From Tenacibaculum soleae (GTDB lineage: Bacteria; Bacteroidota; Bacteroidia; Flavobacteriales; Flavobacteriaceae): a stretch of DNA of 64,000 bases. The position numbers and the translations under genes are program-made. Under the pieces are notes generated by a model that saw only the letters and a list, made by a program, of their open reading frames with translations, did no database searches and was not told the DNA's origin. Position 1 is the first letter of the stretch. Each line of letters opens with the position of its first letter. Shown here piece by piece: positions 1-8,369 of the stretch. Where the stretch lies: the NCBI RefSeq assembly GCF_001693415.1, contig NZ_MAKX01000013.1, positions 239,789 through 303,788 of the forward strand. Reading direction: 5' to 3'.

Positions 1-91
1 TTACTGTTGAGTTTTACAAACTTCACTATATATTTATGTTTATTAGACGTTTGATAAACGTATAATACACTGTAAAATAAACCTTAAACTT

Positions 92-109
92 TAGGGTTGT
101 TTAACCCTA
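92..109. other. Short perfect hairpin in the leader of the first gene
   Basis: TAGGGTT and AACCCTA pair perfectly around a GTTT loop. It lies about 95 bases before the first gene. No T-run follows on either strand, so it is a leader hairpin or the tail of an upstream unit and not a clear terminator. The rest of bases 1-203 shows nothing else I recognise. Confidence 0.35.
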
Positions 110-203
110 TGCCTTTAGGTTTTATAAATTTGAAAGGAATTTGAAGAAAATTGTTTCTTTGTGTCTTAATAAATTATATTTAACACTTAAAAATTAACGA
201 ACT

Positions 204-878
204 ATGATTACATCTTTATTATTAGCAATTACAGTTATTGCTTTCGGTATTTATATTTATAAGTACCCACCAAAAAAACCAATACATACATCTAAAACCA
301 GTATTTGTTTAGATTATTCATCTGAACCAATGAATCAATTAAGTGTACCTTTAGTTCATGAAATGGTAAATGGTTATAAAAACAATCAATTAGCAAAGAT
401 TAACAGTAGTTTAAATATTAATGATGCTCATTCCATTAGGTTTGAATTAGAAACTCTGAAAGCGTTTATTTACCATACAGAAATGAATGCAAAAAAACAT
501 AAAGTACCTAGTAAAAGTTTAGGAATACGTATGTATTATTCTCGTTATCCTGAAAAGGAAACATGGAAAAGACCTTTTACTGATTTGTCAGATTTTTTAG
601 GAAACTCTACTACTGAAAAATATGAAAAATTACATACTTTAGTTATGATTCCAACTATTCGTAGAGGAGAAGTAGATTTTGACTTTAACCCATTAGACGA
701 AAAAACATATACTACAAGTTTAAAGAAAAATGAAGCGTATTTAAATAATGGGGCACAAACCAGAACAGCAGCATTAAGTGGAAGTAAAAGCTCAAGAAGT
801 TCTTCTAGTAATACAGGGTCTCAAAATCATGGAAGTTTAATACCACCTGTAATCGGTTCAGGTGAAGGTTTCTCTTAA
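204..878 (+). CDS. Membrane-anchored hypothetical protein
   Basis: I do not recognise this 224-residue protein. Residues 1-19 form one hydrophobic segment followed by lysines (KYPPKKP), which suggests an N-terminal membrane anchor with a soluble remainder. Residues 185-215 are a low-complexity Ser/Gly/Asn tail (SGSKSSRSSSSNTGS), probably disordered. It stands first in a row of four same-strand genes and ends 8 bases before a polytopic membrane protein, which is followed by a sensor kinase and a response regulator. It may therefore be part of, or regulated with, that signalling unit. No enzymatic motif was seen. Confidence 0.75.
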   Translation: MITSLLLAITVIAFGIYIYKYPPKKPIHTSKTSICLDYSSEPMNQLSVPLVHEMVNGYKNNQLAKINSSLNINDAHSIRFELETLKAFIYHTEMNAKKHKVPSKSLGIRMYYSRYPEKETWKRPFTDLSDFLGNSTTEKYEKLHTLVMIPTIRRGEVDFDFNPLDEKTYTTSLKKNEAYLNNGAQTRTAALSGSKSSRSSSSNTGSQNHGSLIPPVIGSGEGFS

Positions 879-886
879 AAAAAAAC

Positions 887-1540
887 ATGTATAAATTATA
901 TCCATATATGAATGATATATTACTAGGGTTAGAGTTTTTTTCAGCCCTAGTTGCTTTGCTTTATATTAATAAATTAAAAAAAACGTACTGGAAATGGTTT
1001 GCAGTGTATTTAGTATTTATTTTTATCCAAGAGTTTTTTTGGAAATTTAATTCGTCTTTTTTAAGTATAAGAAAACAAAGTTATTATGCTTTTATAGGTA
1101 TTCCTTTTCAATATTTATTTCTCTATTGGCTATATGCTTATAAATCTCTAAAAAACAAAAAACTCTTTTTAATTTTATCTTTCATATATTTATTAACTTT
1201 TATTCCTTTGGAATTATATAATAAAAAAATAATAACACTTTATTCTATAAATTTAACAATGGGAAGTATTATATTAATTTTCTTAGTTGTATTGGAATTT
1301 ATTAAGCAAATTAAAACGGATAATATCCTTGAATTTAAAGAGAATAAAATGTTTTATATAAATATAGCGATTGTATTATTTTACGTAGGTACTTATCCGT
1401 TTACTGCTTTTTATTATGAGTTAGCAAAAACGCCATATATAAGAATTTGGAATGCATATTATTTATATTTTTTAATAGCTAATTGTATGATGTATTTATT
1501 ATTTATAGCTTCTTTTATATGGGGAAAACACAAATCATAA
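887..1540 (+). CDS. Polytopic membrane protein, unknown function
   Basis: 217 residues with about seven hydrophobic segments spread over the whole length, so an integral inner-membrane protein. It has no family motif I can name. Its 3' end overlaps the start of the downstream histidine kinase by about 22 bases, so the two are translationally coupled. A multi-pass protein directly before a kinase that has only one membrane segment of its own is consistent with a separate sensing or accessory subunit, but that role is inference. Confidence 0.75.
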   Translation: MYKLYPYMNDILLGLEFFSALVALLYINKLKKTYWKWFAVYLVFIFIQEFFWKFNSSFLSIRKQSYYAFIGIPFQYLFLYWLYAYKSLKNKKLFLILSFIYLLTFIPLELYNKKIITLYSINLTMGSIILIFLVVLEFIKQIKTDNILEFKENKMFYINIAIVLFYVGTYPFTAFYYELAKTPYIRIWNAYYLYFLIANCMMYLLFIASFIWGKHKS

Positions 1541-2295
1541 TAACTTTAATTTTATTTAATGTTATTTTTATTACTTTTTTAGGAGCTATATTCATTTTTA
1601 TTAGAGAGTATAAAAAGAAAAAGAAAGCGCATTTACAGCAAATTTACGCTATTGATGAAACACATAAAGAAGAGTTATTAGAAACTCAACTTGAAATTCA
1701 AACCCAAACAATGCAGTATATAGGGCAAGAAATTCATGATAATATTGGACAAAAATTAACATTAGCAAGTATATACACACAACAATTAATTTTTGAAAAT
1801 AAAGCTCCTGAAATTAACGAAAGTATTAAAGGTATCAATGACATTATTAATCAATCATTGCAAGAATTAAGGCAATTGTCAAAATCTTTAACCGATGACT
1901 CTATTAAAAATAATTCAATTGATAAACTTATTGAAAATGAATGTAAAAAGGTAAATGATTTAAAAAAATGTAATGCTCAGTTTTCGAAACATATCGATAT
2001 CGAGTTAGATTCTTATCAAATTAAAAGTATCTTACTAAGAATCACTCAAGAGTTCCTTCAAAATAGTATAAAACACTCGCAGTGTAAGAATATTTTTATT
2101 TCACTACATATTTCTAATACTATTATACGTTTTATATTAGAAGATGATGGTATTGGTTTTAAATCTGAAGCAGTAAAATCAAATGGTATAGGACTTCAAA
2201 ATATTAGAAAAAGAACTGAATTAATTGGAGGTAATATATTATTAGAAAGTGTTGAAAAGGTAGGCACAAAATTAACCATTGAAATCCCCATATAA
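1519..2295 (+). CDS. Sensor histidine kinase, NarL/HisKA_3 type
   Basis: Two-component sensor kinase that should autophosphorylate on a histidine and pass phosphate to the next gene's product. From the ATG at 1519 it has about 258 residues: one membrane segment near the N-terminus, a Lys-rich linker and coiled coil, the dimerisation box GQEIHDNIGQKLT with the phospho-acceptor His, and an HATPase domain with N-box QEFLQNSIKH, EDDGIGF and GIGLQNIRKR. An earlier in-frame ATG at 1483 would add 12 residues inside the upstream gene; 1519 puts the membrane segment at the usual place. There is no periplasmic sensor domain, so input probably comes through the membrane or a partner. Confidence 0.9.
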   Translation: MGKTQIIITLILFNVIFITFLGAIFIFIREYKKKKKAHLQQIYAIDETHKEELLETQLEIQTQTMQYIGQEIHDNIGQKLTLASIYTQQLIFENKAPEINESIKGINDIINQSLQELRQLSKSLTDDSIKNNSIDKLIENECKKVNDLKKCNAQFSKHIDIELDSYQIKSILLRITQEFLQNSIKHSQCKNIFISLHISNTIIRFILEDDGIGFKSEAVKSNGIGLQNIRKRTELIGGNILLESVEKVGTKLTIEIPI

Positions 2296-2937
2296 ATGAA
2301 AAAAACTATTGTTATTATTGACGATCATATTTTAATAGCACAAGCATTAAGTAATATTATTTCAAATTTTGAAGAATTTGAAGTTTTATATGTTTGTGAA
2401 AACGGAAAAGATTTTCAAGATAAAATTAATAGTAAAGGAGTTCCTGATATTGTTTTATTAGACATTAGTATGCCAGTTATGGATGGGTTTGAAACAGCTA
2501 AATGGATTAAAGAAACACATAAAGGTATTTTAATTATGGCTTTAAGCATGCAAGATGATGAATCTAGCTTAATTAAAATGATTAAAAATGGTGCAAAAGG
2601 CTATCTTCTAAAAAATGTATATCCAACCGATTTAAAAAAAGCACTTAAAAAACTCATTGAAAAAGGGCGTTTTTTTCCAGAATGGGCTTCTAGTAAAATT
2701 TTTGACAGTATTAGTGATGGTTCTGAAGCTAATCAAAAAATAAAATTAACTGACCGTGAAATAGAGTTCTTAAAATACACAGTTACCGAAATGAACTACA
2801 GGGAGATTTCTGAAAAAATGTTTTGCAGCCCACGAACTATAGAAAACTATAGAGATAGTTTATTTGAAAAATTAGAATTAAAAACTAGAGTAGGCTTAGC
2901 TGTATATGCTTTAAAAAATGGATTTATAAATGGTTAA
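2296..2937 (+). CDS. Response regulator, NarL/LuxR family
   Basis: 213 residues. The receiver domain (about 1-120) has the acidic pair IIDDH near the start, the phospho-acceptor Asp in VLLDISMP and the conserved Lys in KGYLLKNV. The C-terminal LuxR-type helix-turn-helix begins at LTDREIEFLKY and contains SPRTIENYRDSLFEKL. The ATG follows the kinase stop codon with no gap, so kinase and regulator are one cistronic pair. The regulated genes are not evident; the two unknown genes before the kinase are the simplest candidates. Confidence 0.93.
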   Translation: MKKTIVIIDDHILIAQALSNIISNFEEFEVLYVCENGKDFQDKINSKGVPDIVLLDISMPVMDGFETAKWIKETHKGILIMALSMQDDESSLIKMIKNGAKGYLLKNVYPTDLKKALKKLIEKGRFFPEWASSKIFDSISDGSEANQKIKLTDREIEFLKYTVTEMNYREISEKMFCSPRTIENYRDSLFEKLELKTRVGLAVYALKNGFING

Positions 2938-3037
2938 TAAAATGTTTTTTTCAAAATTTTGATTTAGTCTTTTGAATCAAATAAATATCTTGTGCTAGAT
3001 TAAACGAGTTATTTATAAAAGCTTTAAAAAGACTAAC

Positions 3038-3045
3038 TATCTTTG
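3038..3045 (+). promoter_or_regulatory. -7 promoter element of the DbpA-like helicase gene
   Basis: TATCTTTG matches the Bacteroidota -7 consensus TAnnTTTG. It lies 35 bases before the ATG at 3080, in the gap after the response regulator gene, so the helicase is probably transcribed separately. Confidence 0.65.
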
Positions 3046-3079
3046 CAGCTCTTATAAAAACTTCATAGATATAATAATT

Positions 3080-4393
3080 ATGGCAATGACACTGAAAACA
3101 CAAGAAGATATTTTAGCAAAATTAAATATTTATGAGTTAAATGAAATGCAACAAAAAGCTATTTCAACAATTGATCAAACCACCAATACAGTAATACTTT
3201 CGCCAACAGGTACCGGTAAAACACTAGGTTTTTTATTACCAACCTTAAAGTTAATTGAACCTGATAATAAAGGCATTCAAGTTTTAATTTTAGTACCATC
3301 AAGAGAGTTAGCGATTCAAATAGAACAGGTAATTCGTGAAATGGGTACAGGTTTAAAAGTAAATGCTGTTTATGGCGGACGATCGATGGCAAAAGATAAG
3401 ACGGAATTAAAACATATACCAAGTATATTAATTGGTACACCTGGAAGAATTTCAGACCATTTTGCAAATAATCGTTTTGCTAAAGATAGTATTAAAACCT
3501 TAATTTTAGATGAGTTTGACAAATCATTAGAAGTAGGTTTTGAATATGAAATGCGAGGAATAATTAATCAATTACCTAATATAAATAAACGTATTTTAAC
3601 ATCTGCTACGCAGGAAGCTGAAATCCCTGCATTTGTTGGCTTAAGCAATCCAACGATGTTGAATTATTTAACAGGTAAAAAACCCAAAAAATTAACCTTA
3701 AAAACAGTTATTTCTTCTTCAAAAAATAAAAACCAAACCTTAGTTGAATTGCTGCAACATTTAGGAAATCAGCAAGGAATTATATTTTGTAACTTAAAAG
3801 AAAGTATTAATGATGTGAGTGCTTTTTTAACACAAAATAAAATAGCACACAGTTGTTTTTCTGGAGGAATGGAACAAAGAGATCGAGAACGTTCTTTAAT
3901 AAAATTTAGAAACGGAACAAGTCAAGTTTTAATTGCGACTGATTTAGCTGCAAGAGGGATTGACATTCCTGAAATGAAATATATTATTCATTACGAATTG
4001 CCACAACGAATAGAAGAATTTACGCATAGAAATGGTAGAACAGCCAGAGTAAATGCAAAAGGAACAGCGTATGTTTTAAAATGGCAAAAAGAAAGTTTGC
4101 CAGAGTTTCTTAAAAACATACCAAATGCTGATATTTCTCAAAAAGAAAAACTAAAACCACGATATTGGGAAACGTTATTTATTTCGGGAGGAAGAAAAGA
4201 TAAAATATCGAAAGGAGATATTGCAGGGTTGTTCTTTAAAAAAGGAAATTTAACCAAAGAACAGTTAGGTGTAATTGAATTAAAACAAGATTGTGCTTTT
4301 ATTGCTGTCCCAATAACAGAAGTAAAACAGCTAATTGAAAACTTAAATAATAGACGTTTAAAAAATAAAAAAGTGCGTATTACGTTAGCTTAA
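3080..4393 (+). CDS. DEAD-box-type RNA helicase, DbpA-like
   Basis: 437-residue ATP-dependent RNA helicase, probably acting in ribosome assembly. Visible motifs are the Q-motif region (LNEMQQKAI), Walker A SPTGTGKT, motif Ib TPGR, motif II DEFD where DEAD is usual, motif III SAT, and motif VI HRNGRTAR. The C-terminal 75 residues (GGRKDKISKGDIAGLF to IAVP) resemble the DbpA RNA-binding domain, which in E. coli DbpA recognises 23S rRNA. An alternative start lies two codons downstream (MTLKTQ). The DEFD box is the only notable departure from the family. Confidence 0.9.
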   Translation: MAMTLKTQEDILAKLNIYELNEMQQKAISTIDQTTNTVILSPTGTGKTLGFLLPTLKLIEPDNKGIQVLILVPSRELAIQIEQVIREMGTGLKVNAVYGGRSMAKDKTELKHIPSILIGTPGRISDHFANNRFAKDSIKTLILDEFDKSLEVGFEYEMRGIINQLPNINKRILTSATQEAEIPAFVGLSNPTMLNYLTGKKPKKLTLKTVISSSKNKNQTLVELLQHLGNQQGIIFCNLKESINDVSAFLTQNKIAHSCFSGGMEQRDRERSLIKFRNGTSQVLIATDLAARGIDIPEMKYIIHYELPQRIEEFTHRNGRTARVNAKGTAYVLKWQKESLPEFLKNIPNADISQKEKLKPRYWETLFISGGRKDKISKGDIAGLFFKKGNLTKEQLGVIELKQDCAFIAVPITEVKQLIENLNNRRLKNKKVRITLA

Positions 4394-4404
4394 ACTAAAT
4401 TTAG

Positions 4405-4449
4405 AGCTAAAAAAAAGTAGTTACAATTTGTAACTACTTTTTTTTAGCT
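4405..4449. terminator. Bidirectional intrinsic terminator
   Basis: Long hairpin: AGCTAAAAAAAAGTAGTTAC pairs with GTAACTACTTTTTTTAGCT around a short AT loop. An A-run on one arm and a T-run on the other allow it to stop transcription from both convergent genes. It includes the stop codon of the minus-strand dihydrouridine synthase gene. Confidence 0.85.
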
Positions 4450-5391
4450 CTCACTACTCAAAATTTCTTTCACAGCAGCTTGATATTTTTTAGGATTCGT
4501 AGCTTTTTTAATTTTCTTATAGGTTTTACGTGGATCAGAAAAAGATTGCGAAAAATATTCCCAAAAACCTAACATTTTCATTTTAATAGGCGTTGGTCCA
4601 GATAAATATTCGTCGTATTGTTGATAAATTTCATCATGAAACTCGCCAAAACGTTTCCATCTATCTTTCGGATACTCGGTTGTGTTATTTTTAATCATTT
4701 GTGGTAAAAACGGATCGGCAATTAAACCACGACCAATCATAAAATGTGTAATACTCGGAAAACGTTGTTGCATTGCTTTAAAACCATCGACAGAAGTAAT
4801 ATCTCCATTATAATATAGTTGATGTTTAGAAACATCAATACATTTCTGAAAAGCATCTAAATCAACACCGCCTTTATACAATTGTTTTCCTATTCGTGCG
4901 TGAATAGCTATATTTTTTAAAGGATATTTCTCTAAAATAGGGAAGGAGTGTAATATTTCTTCGCTGTTTTCATAACCCATTCGCATTTTCATAGAAACTA
5001 CAATATTAGTTTCGTTATGTACTTTGTGCAAAACTTCATCTATTCTTGCGGGATTACAAATCAATCCAGATCCCATTCCCGATTTTGTAACCATTGGGTA
5101 TGGGCAACCTAAGTTCCAATTCAATTCCTTGTAACCTAAAGTTTGCACATATTTAGCAACAAATAAAAACTCATCAGGGTCGTTGGTAATTACTTGCGGA
5201 ATAACGGTTAAGGTATCGTTATTTTCAGGTAATAAATCACGTTCATAACTCGATTTAATTTTCATTTTTCCGTTTAAACGAATATAGGGCGCGTAATACG
5301 TATCAATACCTCCAAAATATTTATGCTGTGCATTTCTAAATCGAAAATCGGTAAAACCTTGTAAGGGTGATGAAAGTAGGGTAAAACTCAT
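4444..5391 (-). CDS. tRNA-dihydrouridine synthase family protein
   Basis: 315-residue FMN-dependent enzyme that reduces specific uridines in the tRNA D-loop with NADPH. The TIM-barrel signature is present: SPLQGFTDFRFR at the N-terminus, NWNLGCPYPMVTKSGMGSGL with the catalytic Cys, MKMRMGY, IHAR, YNGDI and MIGRGLIADP. Features such as the LQGFTD start look closest to the DusC branch, but the subfamily is uncertain. It converges with the helicase gene and shares a terminator with it. Confidence 0.9.
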   Translation of the reverse strand: MSFTLLSSPLQGFTDFRFRNAQHKYFGGIDTYYAPYIRLNGKMKIKSSYERDLLPENNDTLTVIPQVITNDPDEFLFVAKYVQTLGYKELNWNLGCPYPMVTKSGMGSGLICNPARIDEVLHKVHNETNIVVSMKMRMGYENSEEILHSFPILEKYPLKNIAIHARIGKQLYKGGVDLDAFQKCIDVSKHQLYYNGDITSVDGFKAMQQRFPSITHFMIGRGLIADPFLPQMIKNNTTEYPKDRWKRFGEFHDEIYQQYDEYLSGPTPIKMKMLGFWEYFSQSFSDPRKTYKKIKKATNPKKYQAAVKEILSSES

Positions 5392-5451
5392 AAATATTTA
5401 ATAAGTTGCAAATATAACTTACTTATGGTTTACAATTAACTGTAAACGATA

Positions 5452-5459
5452 TACTTTTG
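5452..5459 (+). promoter_or_regulatory. -7 promoter element upstream of the 5486 gene
   Basis: TACTTTTG matches TAnnTTTG and lies 26 bases before the ATG at 5486. It would drive the small membrane protein and probably pbpC. Confidence 0.6.
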
Positions 5460-5485
5460 TTAAAGACACCTGCATCAAAAAATAA

Positions 5486-5905
5486 ATGATAAAAAAAATG
5501 AAATTGTATAAGTTATTAGAAAAAGTTTATCTAAATCCTAAAAAACTATTTTTAATAGATGCTATGGGAGCACTATTGTCAGCCTTTTTATTAGGAGTTG
5601 TTTTGGTAACATTTAAAAACTTATTTGGAGTTCCTGTTTCAGTATTGTACTTATTAACTTTATTTCCAATTATTTTTGCTGTTTATGATATTCTGTGTTA
5701 TTTAAAAGCAAAAAACAACCTCAAACTATTTTTAAAAACAATAGCCTATCTTAATATCTTATATTGCTTTGTATCAGTAGTGATTTTATTAAACAGATAT
5801 AAACAAATTACTTTTTTAGGATATAGCTATTTTTTAGTTGAAATTTTAATTATTCTAACACTTGCTAACTTTCAAATTAAGGTTGGCAATAAATTAAAAA
5901 AATAA
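5486..5905 (+). CDS. Small integral membrane protein, unknown
   Basis: 139 residues with four hydrophobic segments (roughly 27-48, 52-72, 83-105 and 108-128), so a four-helix inner-membrane protein. I recognise no family. It ends about 27 bases before the penicillin-binding protein gene on the same strand and has its own -7 promoter element, so the two are likely co-transcribed. Two ATGs lie four codons apart at the start (MIKKM); either would serve. Confidence 0.75.
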   Translation: MIKKMKLYKLLEKVYLNPKKLFLIDAMGALLSAFLLGVVLVTFKNLFGVPVSVLYLLTLFPIIFAVYDILCYLKAKNNLKLFLKTIAYLNILYCFVSVVILLNRYKQITFLGYSYFLVEILIILTLANFQIKVGNKLKK

Positions 5906-5932
5906 GAGAGATTGTACATTTACTAATTGCAA

Positions 5933-8281
5933 ATGAATAAAGTTATTTACACCATACAGAAACATAAATTAAAGCTACTATTTATTAGCATACTATCACT
6001 TGTATACTATTACTGCTTACCTAAAAAACTATTTGTAACCCCAATAGCAACCGTAGTTACTGACAAAAATAATGAATTATTAGGAGCAGTTATTGCAGAT
6101 GATGGGCAGTGGCGTTTTCCTGAATTAGACTCTGTTCCAGTAAAATTTGAACAATGTATTTTACAATTTGAAGATGCTTATTTTTACAATCACTTCGGAT
6201 TTAATCCAGTATCTATTGGAAAAGCATTTGTTGAAAATGTAAAAGCTAAAAAGGTAATTCGTGGCGGAAGTACACTTACGCAACAAGTAATTCGATTATC
6301 ACGTAAAAACAAAAAACGTTCTTATTTTGAAAAGTTTCAAGAATTAATATTAGCAACACGATTAGAATTTCGATTATCAAAAAAAGCAATTTTAAAATTA
6401 TACGCTTCACACGCACCTTTTGGCGGAAATGTAGTGGGGTTAGAAATGGCTTCTTGGCGTTATTTTGGGTTGCAATCACACCAATTATCATGGGCAGAAA
6501 CTGCAACTTTAGCTGTTTTACCAAATGCACCTTCGTTGATATATCCGGGTAAAAATCAACAAATACTAAAAGAAAAACGAAACAGATTGCTTAAAAAATT
6601 ATATGAAACAGCTATTATTGATAAAACTACTTTTGAGTTATCGTTGTTAGAAGAAATTCCTAAAAAGCCCTATAATTTACCCACTTTAGCAGCACATTTT
6701 GTACAAGAAGTAGCCCAAAAACACAAAGGGAAACAGTTGCAAAGCTCTTTAGATATTCATTTGCAAAAACAAGTAAATAGTTTAGTTAAAAAACATTATG
6801 AACGTCAAAAACAAAATGAAGTTTATAATATGGCGGTTTTAGTTTTAGATGTTAAAACCAGAAAAATATTAAGTTATGTAGGTAATAGCCCAACTGATAA
6901 AGCACATCAAAAAAATGTAAATAATGTAATTTCTGCACGAAGTACAGGAAGTACTTTAAAGCCTTTTTTATATGCACAAATGTTACAATCGGGAGCAATT
7001 TTACCAACGCAATTAGTGGCAGATGTGCCTACCGAAATAGCGGGTTATACGCCTAAAAATTTCGATTTATCTTTTGATGGAGCTGTTCCTGCAAATCAAG
7101 CATTAACTCGTTCGCTAAACATCCCTTCAGTACGAATGTTACAATCATATGGATTAGAAAAATTTAGAGCAGATTTAAATGAATATTCGATTCGAGACAT
7201 CAATAAATCGGCTAATTATTATGGATTGTCATTAATTTTAGGTGGGGCAGAAGCTAGTTTGTGGGATTTATGTAAAACTTTTGCAAGTTATGCAGGTGTT
7301 ATAAATCATTATGAACAAACAAAACATAATTATTATTCGAATGAATTTACAGAGCCTAGTTATATAAAGTCAGATAAAATATCTTTTGGAAACGTTCAAG
7401 AAAATGAAACTCATATTGATGCTGGAGTTGCTTTTACAACCTTAAATACATTAACAGAAGTTAACAGGCCTTTTACCGATCAGGCTTGGAAATATTTTGA
7501 TTCTTCGCAAAAAATAGGATGGAAAACAGGTACCAGTTTTGGTAATAAAGATGCTTGGGCAATTGGTGTTACTCCGAAATACGTAGTTGGAGTTTGGATT
7601 GGTAATTCAGACGGAGAAGGAAGACCCGATTTAACAGGAGTAGGTAGTGCGGCTCCTTTAATGTTTAATGTTTTTGATGTGTTACCAAAATCGAATTGGT
7701 TTTTAGAACCCTATGAAGCTTTAGTTGAAGAAAATATTTGTCAAAAAAGCGGCTATTTGGCATTGCCTATTTGTAAATCAGTTGTAAAAAGAATACCCAA
7801 AAACGGTGTGAGAGCAAAACCTTGCCCGTACCACAAACAAATTACGGTAGATCTTTCAGAAAAACACCAAGTAAATTCTAATTGTGAATCGGTTGCTAAC
7901 ATGAAAACCAAAACTTGGTTTGTTTTACCACCTTTAATGGCACATTATTATCAACAAAAAAATGCAGATTATAGTATATTGCCAAACTATAGAAAAGATT
8001 GTAATGAGTTGCTAAATAACACGATGGATTTTGTGTTTCCAACAAAATATCGTTCAAAAATATCGTTAACAAAAGGGCTAAATAATAAAGTAAATCCTGT
8101 GATTTTAAAAGTTACACATGCCAATGCAGATGCTCTTTTATATTGGTATTTAAACGATGTTTTTATAGGTGAAACTTCTCAATATCATGAACTAGCGATA
8201 ACACCGAAAAGGGGGAATCACAAAATTATCGTGATTGATAATTTAGGAAACGAGAAAACCCGATTTTTAGAAATATTATAA
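5933..8281 (+). CDS. pbpC: Penicillin-binding protein 1C (bifunctional)
   Basis: About 782 residues with one N-terminal membrane anchor. The glycosyltransferase (GT51) domain follows, with the catalytic-Glu region FEDAYFYNHFGFNP and GGSTLTQQVIRL. The transpeptidase domain has SxxK in STGSTLKP, SxN in TRSLNIPS and KTGTS. A C-terminal domain of PBP1C type follows (about 690-782). It polymerises and cross-links peptidoglycan from the periplasmic face. The ATG at 5933 is preferred to a TTG two codons earlier. In many bacteria pbpC sits beside an alpha-2-macroglobulin gene; here it does not. Confidence 0.92.
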   Translation: MNKVIYTIQKHKLKLLFISILSLVYYYCLPKKLFVTPIATVVTDKNNELLGAVIADDGQWRFPELDSVPVKFEQCILQFEDAYFYNHFGFNPVSIGKAFVENVKAKKVIRGGSTLTQQVIRLSRKNKKRSYFEKFQELILATRLEFRLSKKAILKLYASHAPFGGNVVGLEMASWRYFGLQSHQLSWAETATLAVLPNAPSLIYPGKNQQILKEKRNRLLKKLYETAIIDKTTFELSLLEEIPKKPYNLPTLAAHFVQEVAQKHKGKQLQSSLDIHLQKQVNSLVKKHYERQKQNEVYNMAVLVLDVKTRKILSYVGNSPTDKAHQKNVNNVISARSTGSTLKPFLYAQMLQSGAILPTQLVADVPTEIAGYTPKNFDLSFDGAVPANQALTRSLNIPSVRMLQSYGLEKFRADLNEYSIRDINKSANYYGLSLILGGAEASLWDLCKTFASYAGVINHYEQTKHNYYSNEFTEPSYIKSDKISFGNVQENETHIDAGVAFTTLNTLTEVNRPFTDQAWKYFDSSQKIGWKTGTSFGNKDAWAIGVTPKYVVGVWIGNSDGEGRPDLTGVGSAAPLMFNVFDVLPKSNWFLEPYEALVEENICQKSGYLALPICKSVVKRIPKNGVRAKPCPYHKQITVDLSEKHQVNSNCESVANMKTKTWFVLPPLMAHYYQQKNADYSILPNYRKDCNELLNNTMDFVFPTKYRSKISLTKGLNNKVNPVILKVTHANADALLYWYLNDVFIGETSQYHELAITPKRGNHKIIVIDNLGNEKTRFLEIL

Positions 8282-8290
8282 ATTAATTAT

Positions 8291-8362
8291 CAGAAGCTAT
8301 TTCCCGCTTTCCGCACTCGCTCTCTGCGAGGAGCTCAAACAATTGCTACAATCGGGGCTAGG
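8291..8362. repeat. Dispersed hairpin repeat, copy R1
   Basis: Contains the conserved left block CCCGCTTTCCGCACTCGC and right block GAGCTCAAACAATTGCT...CAATCGGGGCTAG, with a short central inverted repeat between them. Two longer relatives lie at 34793-34887 and, inverted, at 39090-39185. It fills the gap between the convergent pbpC and SulP genes. Confidence 0.8.
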
Positions 8363-8369
8363 ATTTTTA

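Noticed and set aside
2958..2981. TTTGATT...AATCAAA before the DbpA-like helicase gene suggested an Fnr box.
   Set aside because: The spacer between the arms is about 10 bases, far from the 4 of an Fnr site, and it does not match the palindromes at 22524 and 23368.
3159..3467. Antisense open frame of 102 codons inside the DbpA-like helicase gene.
   Set aside because: Leu/Tyr-rich shadow with no domain; the helicase frame is certain.
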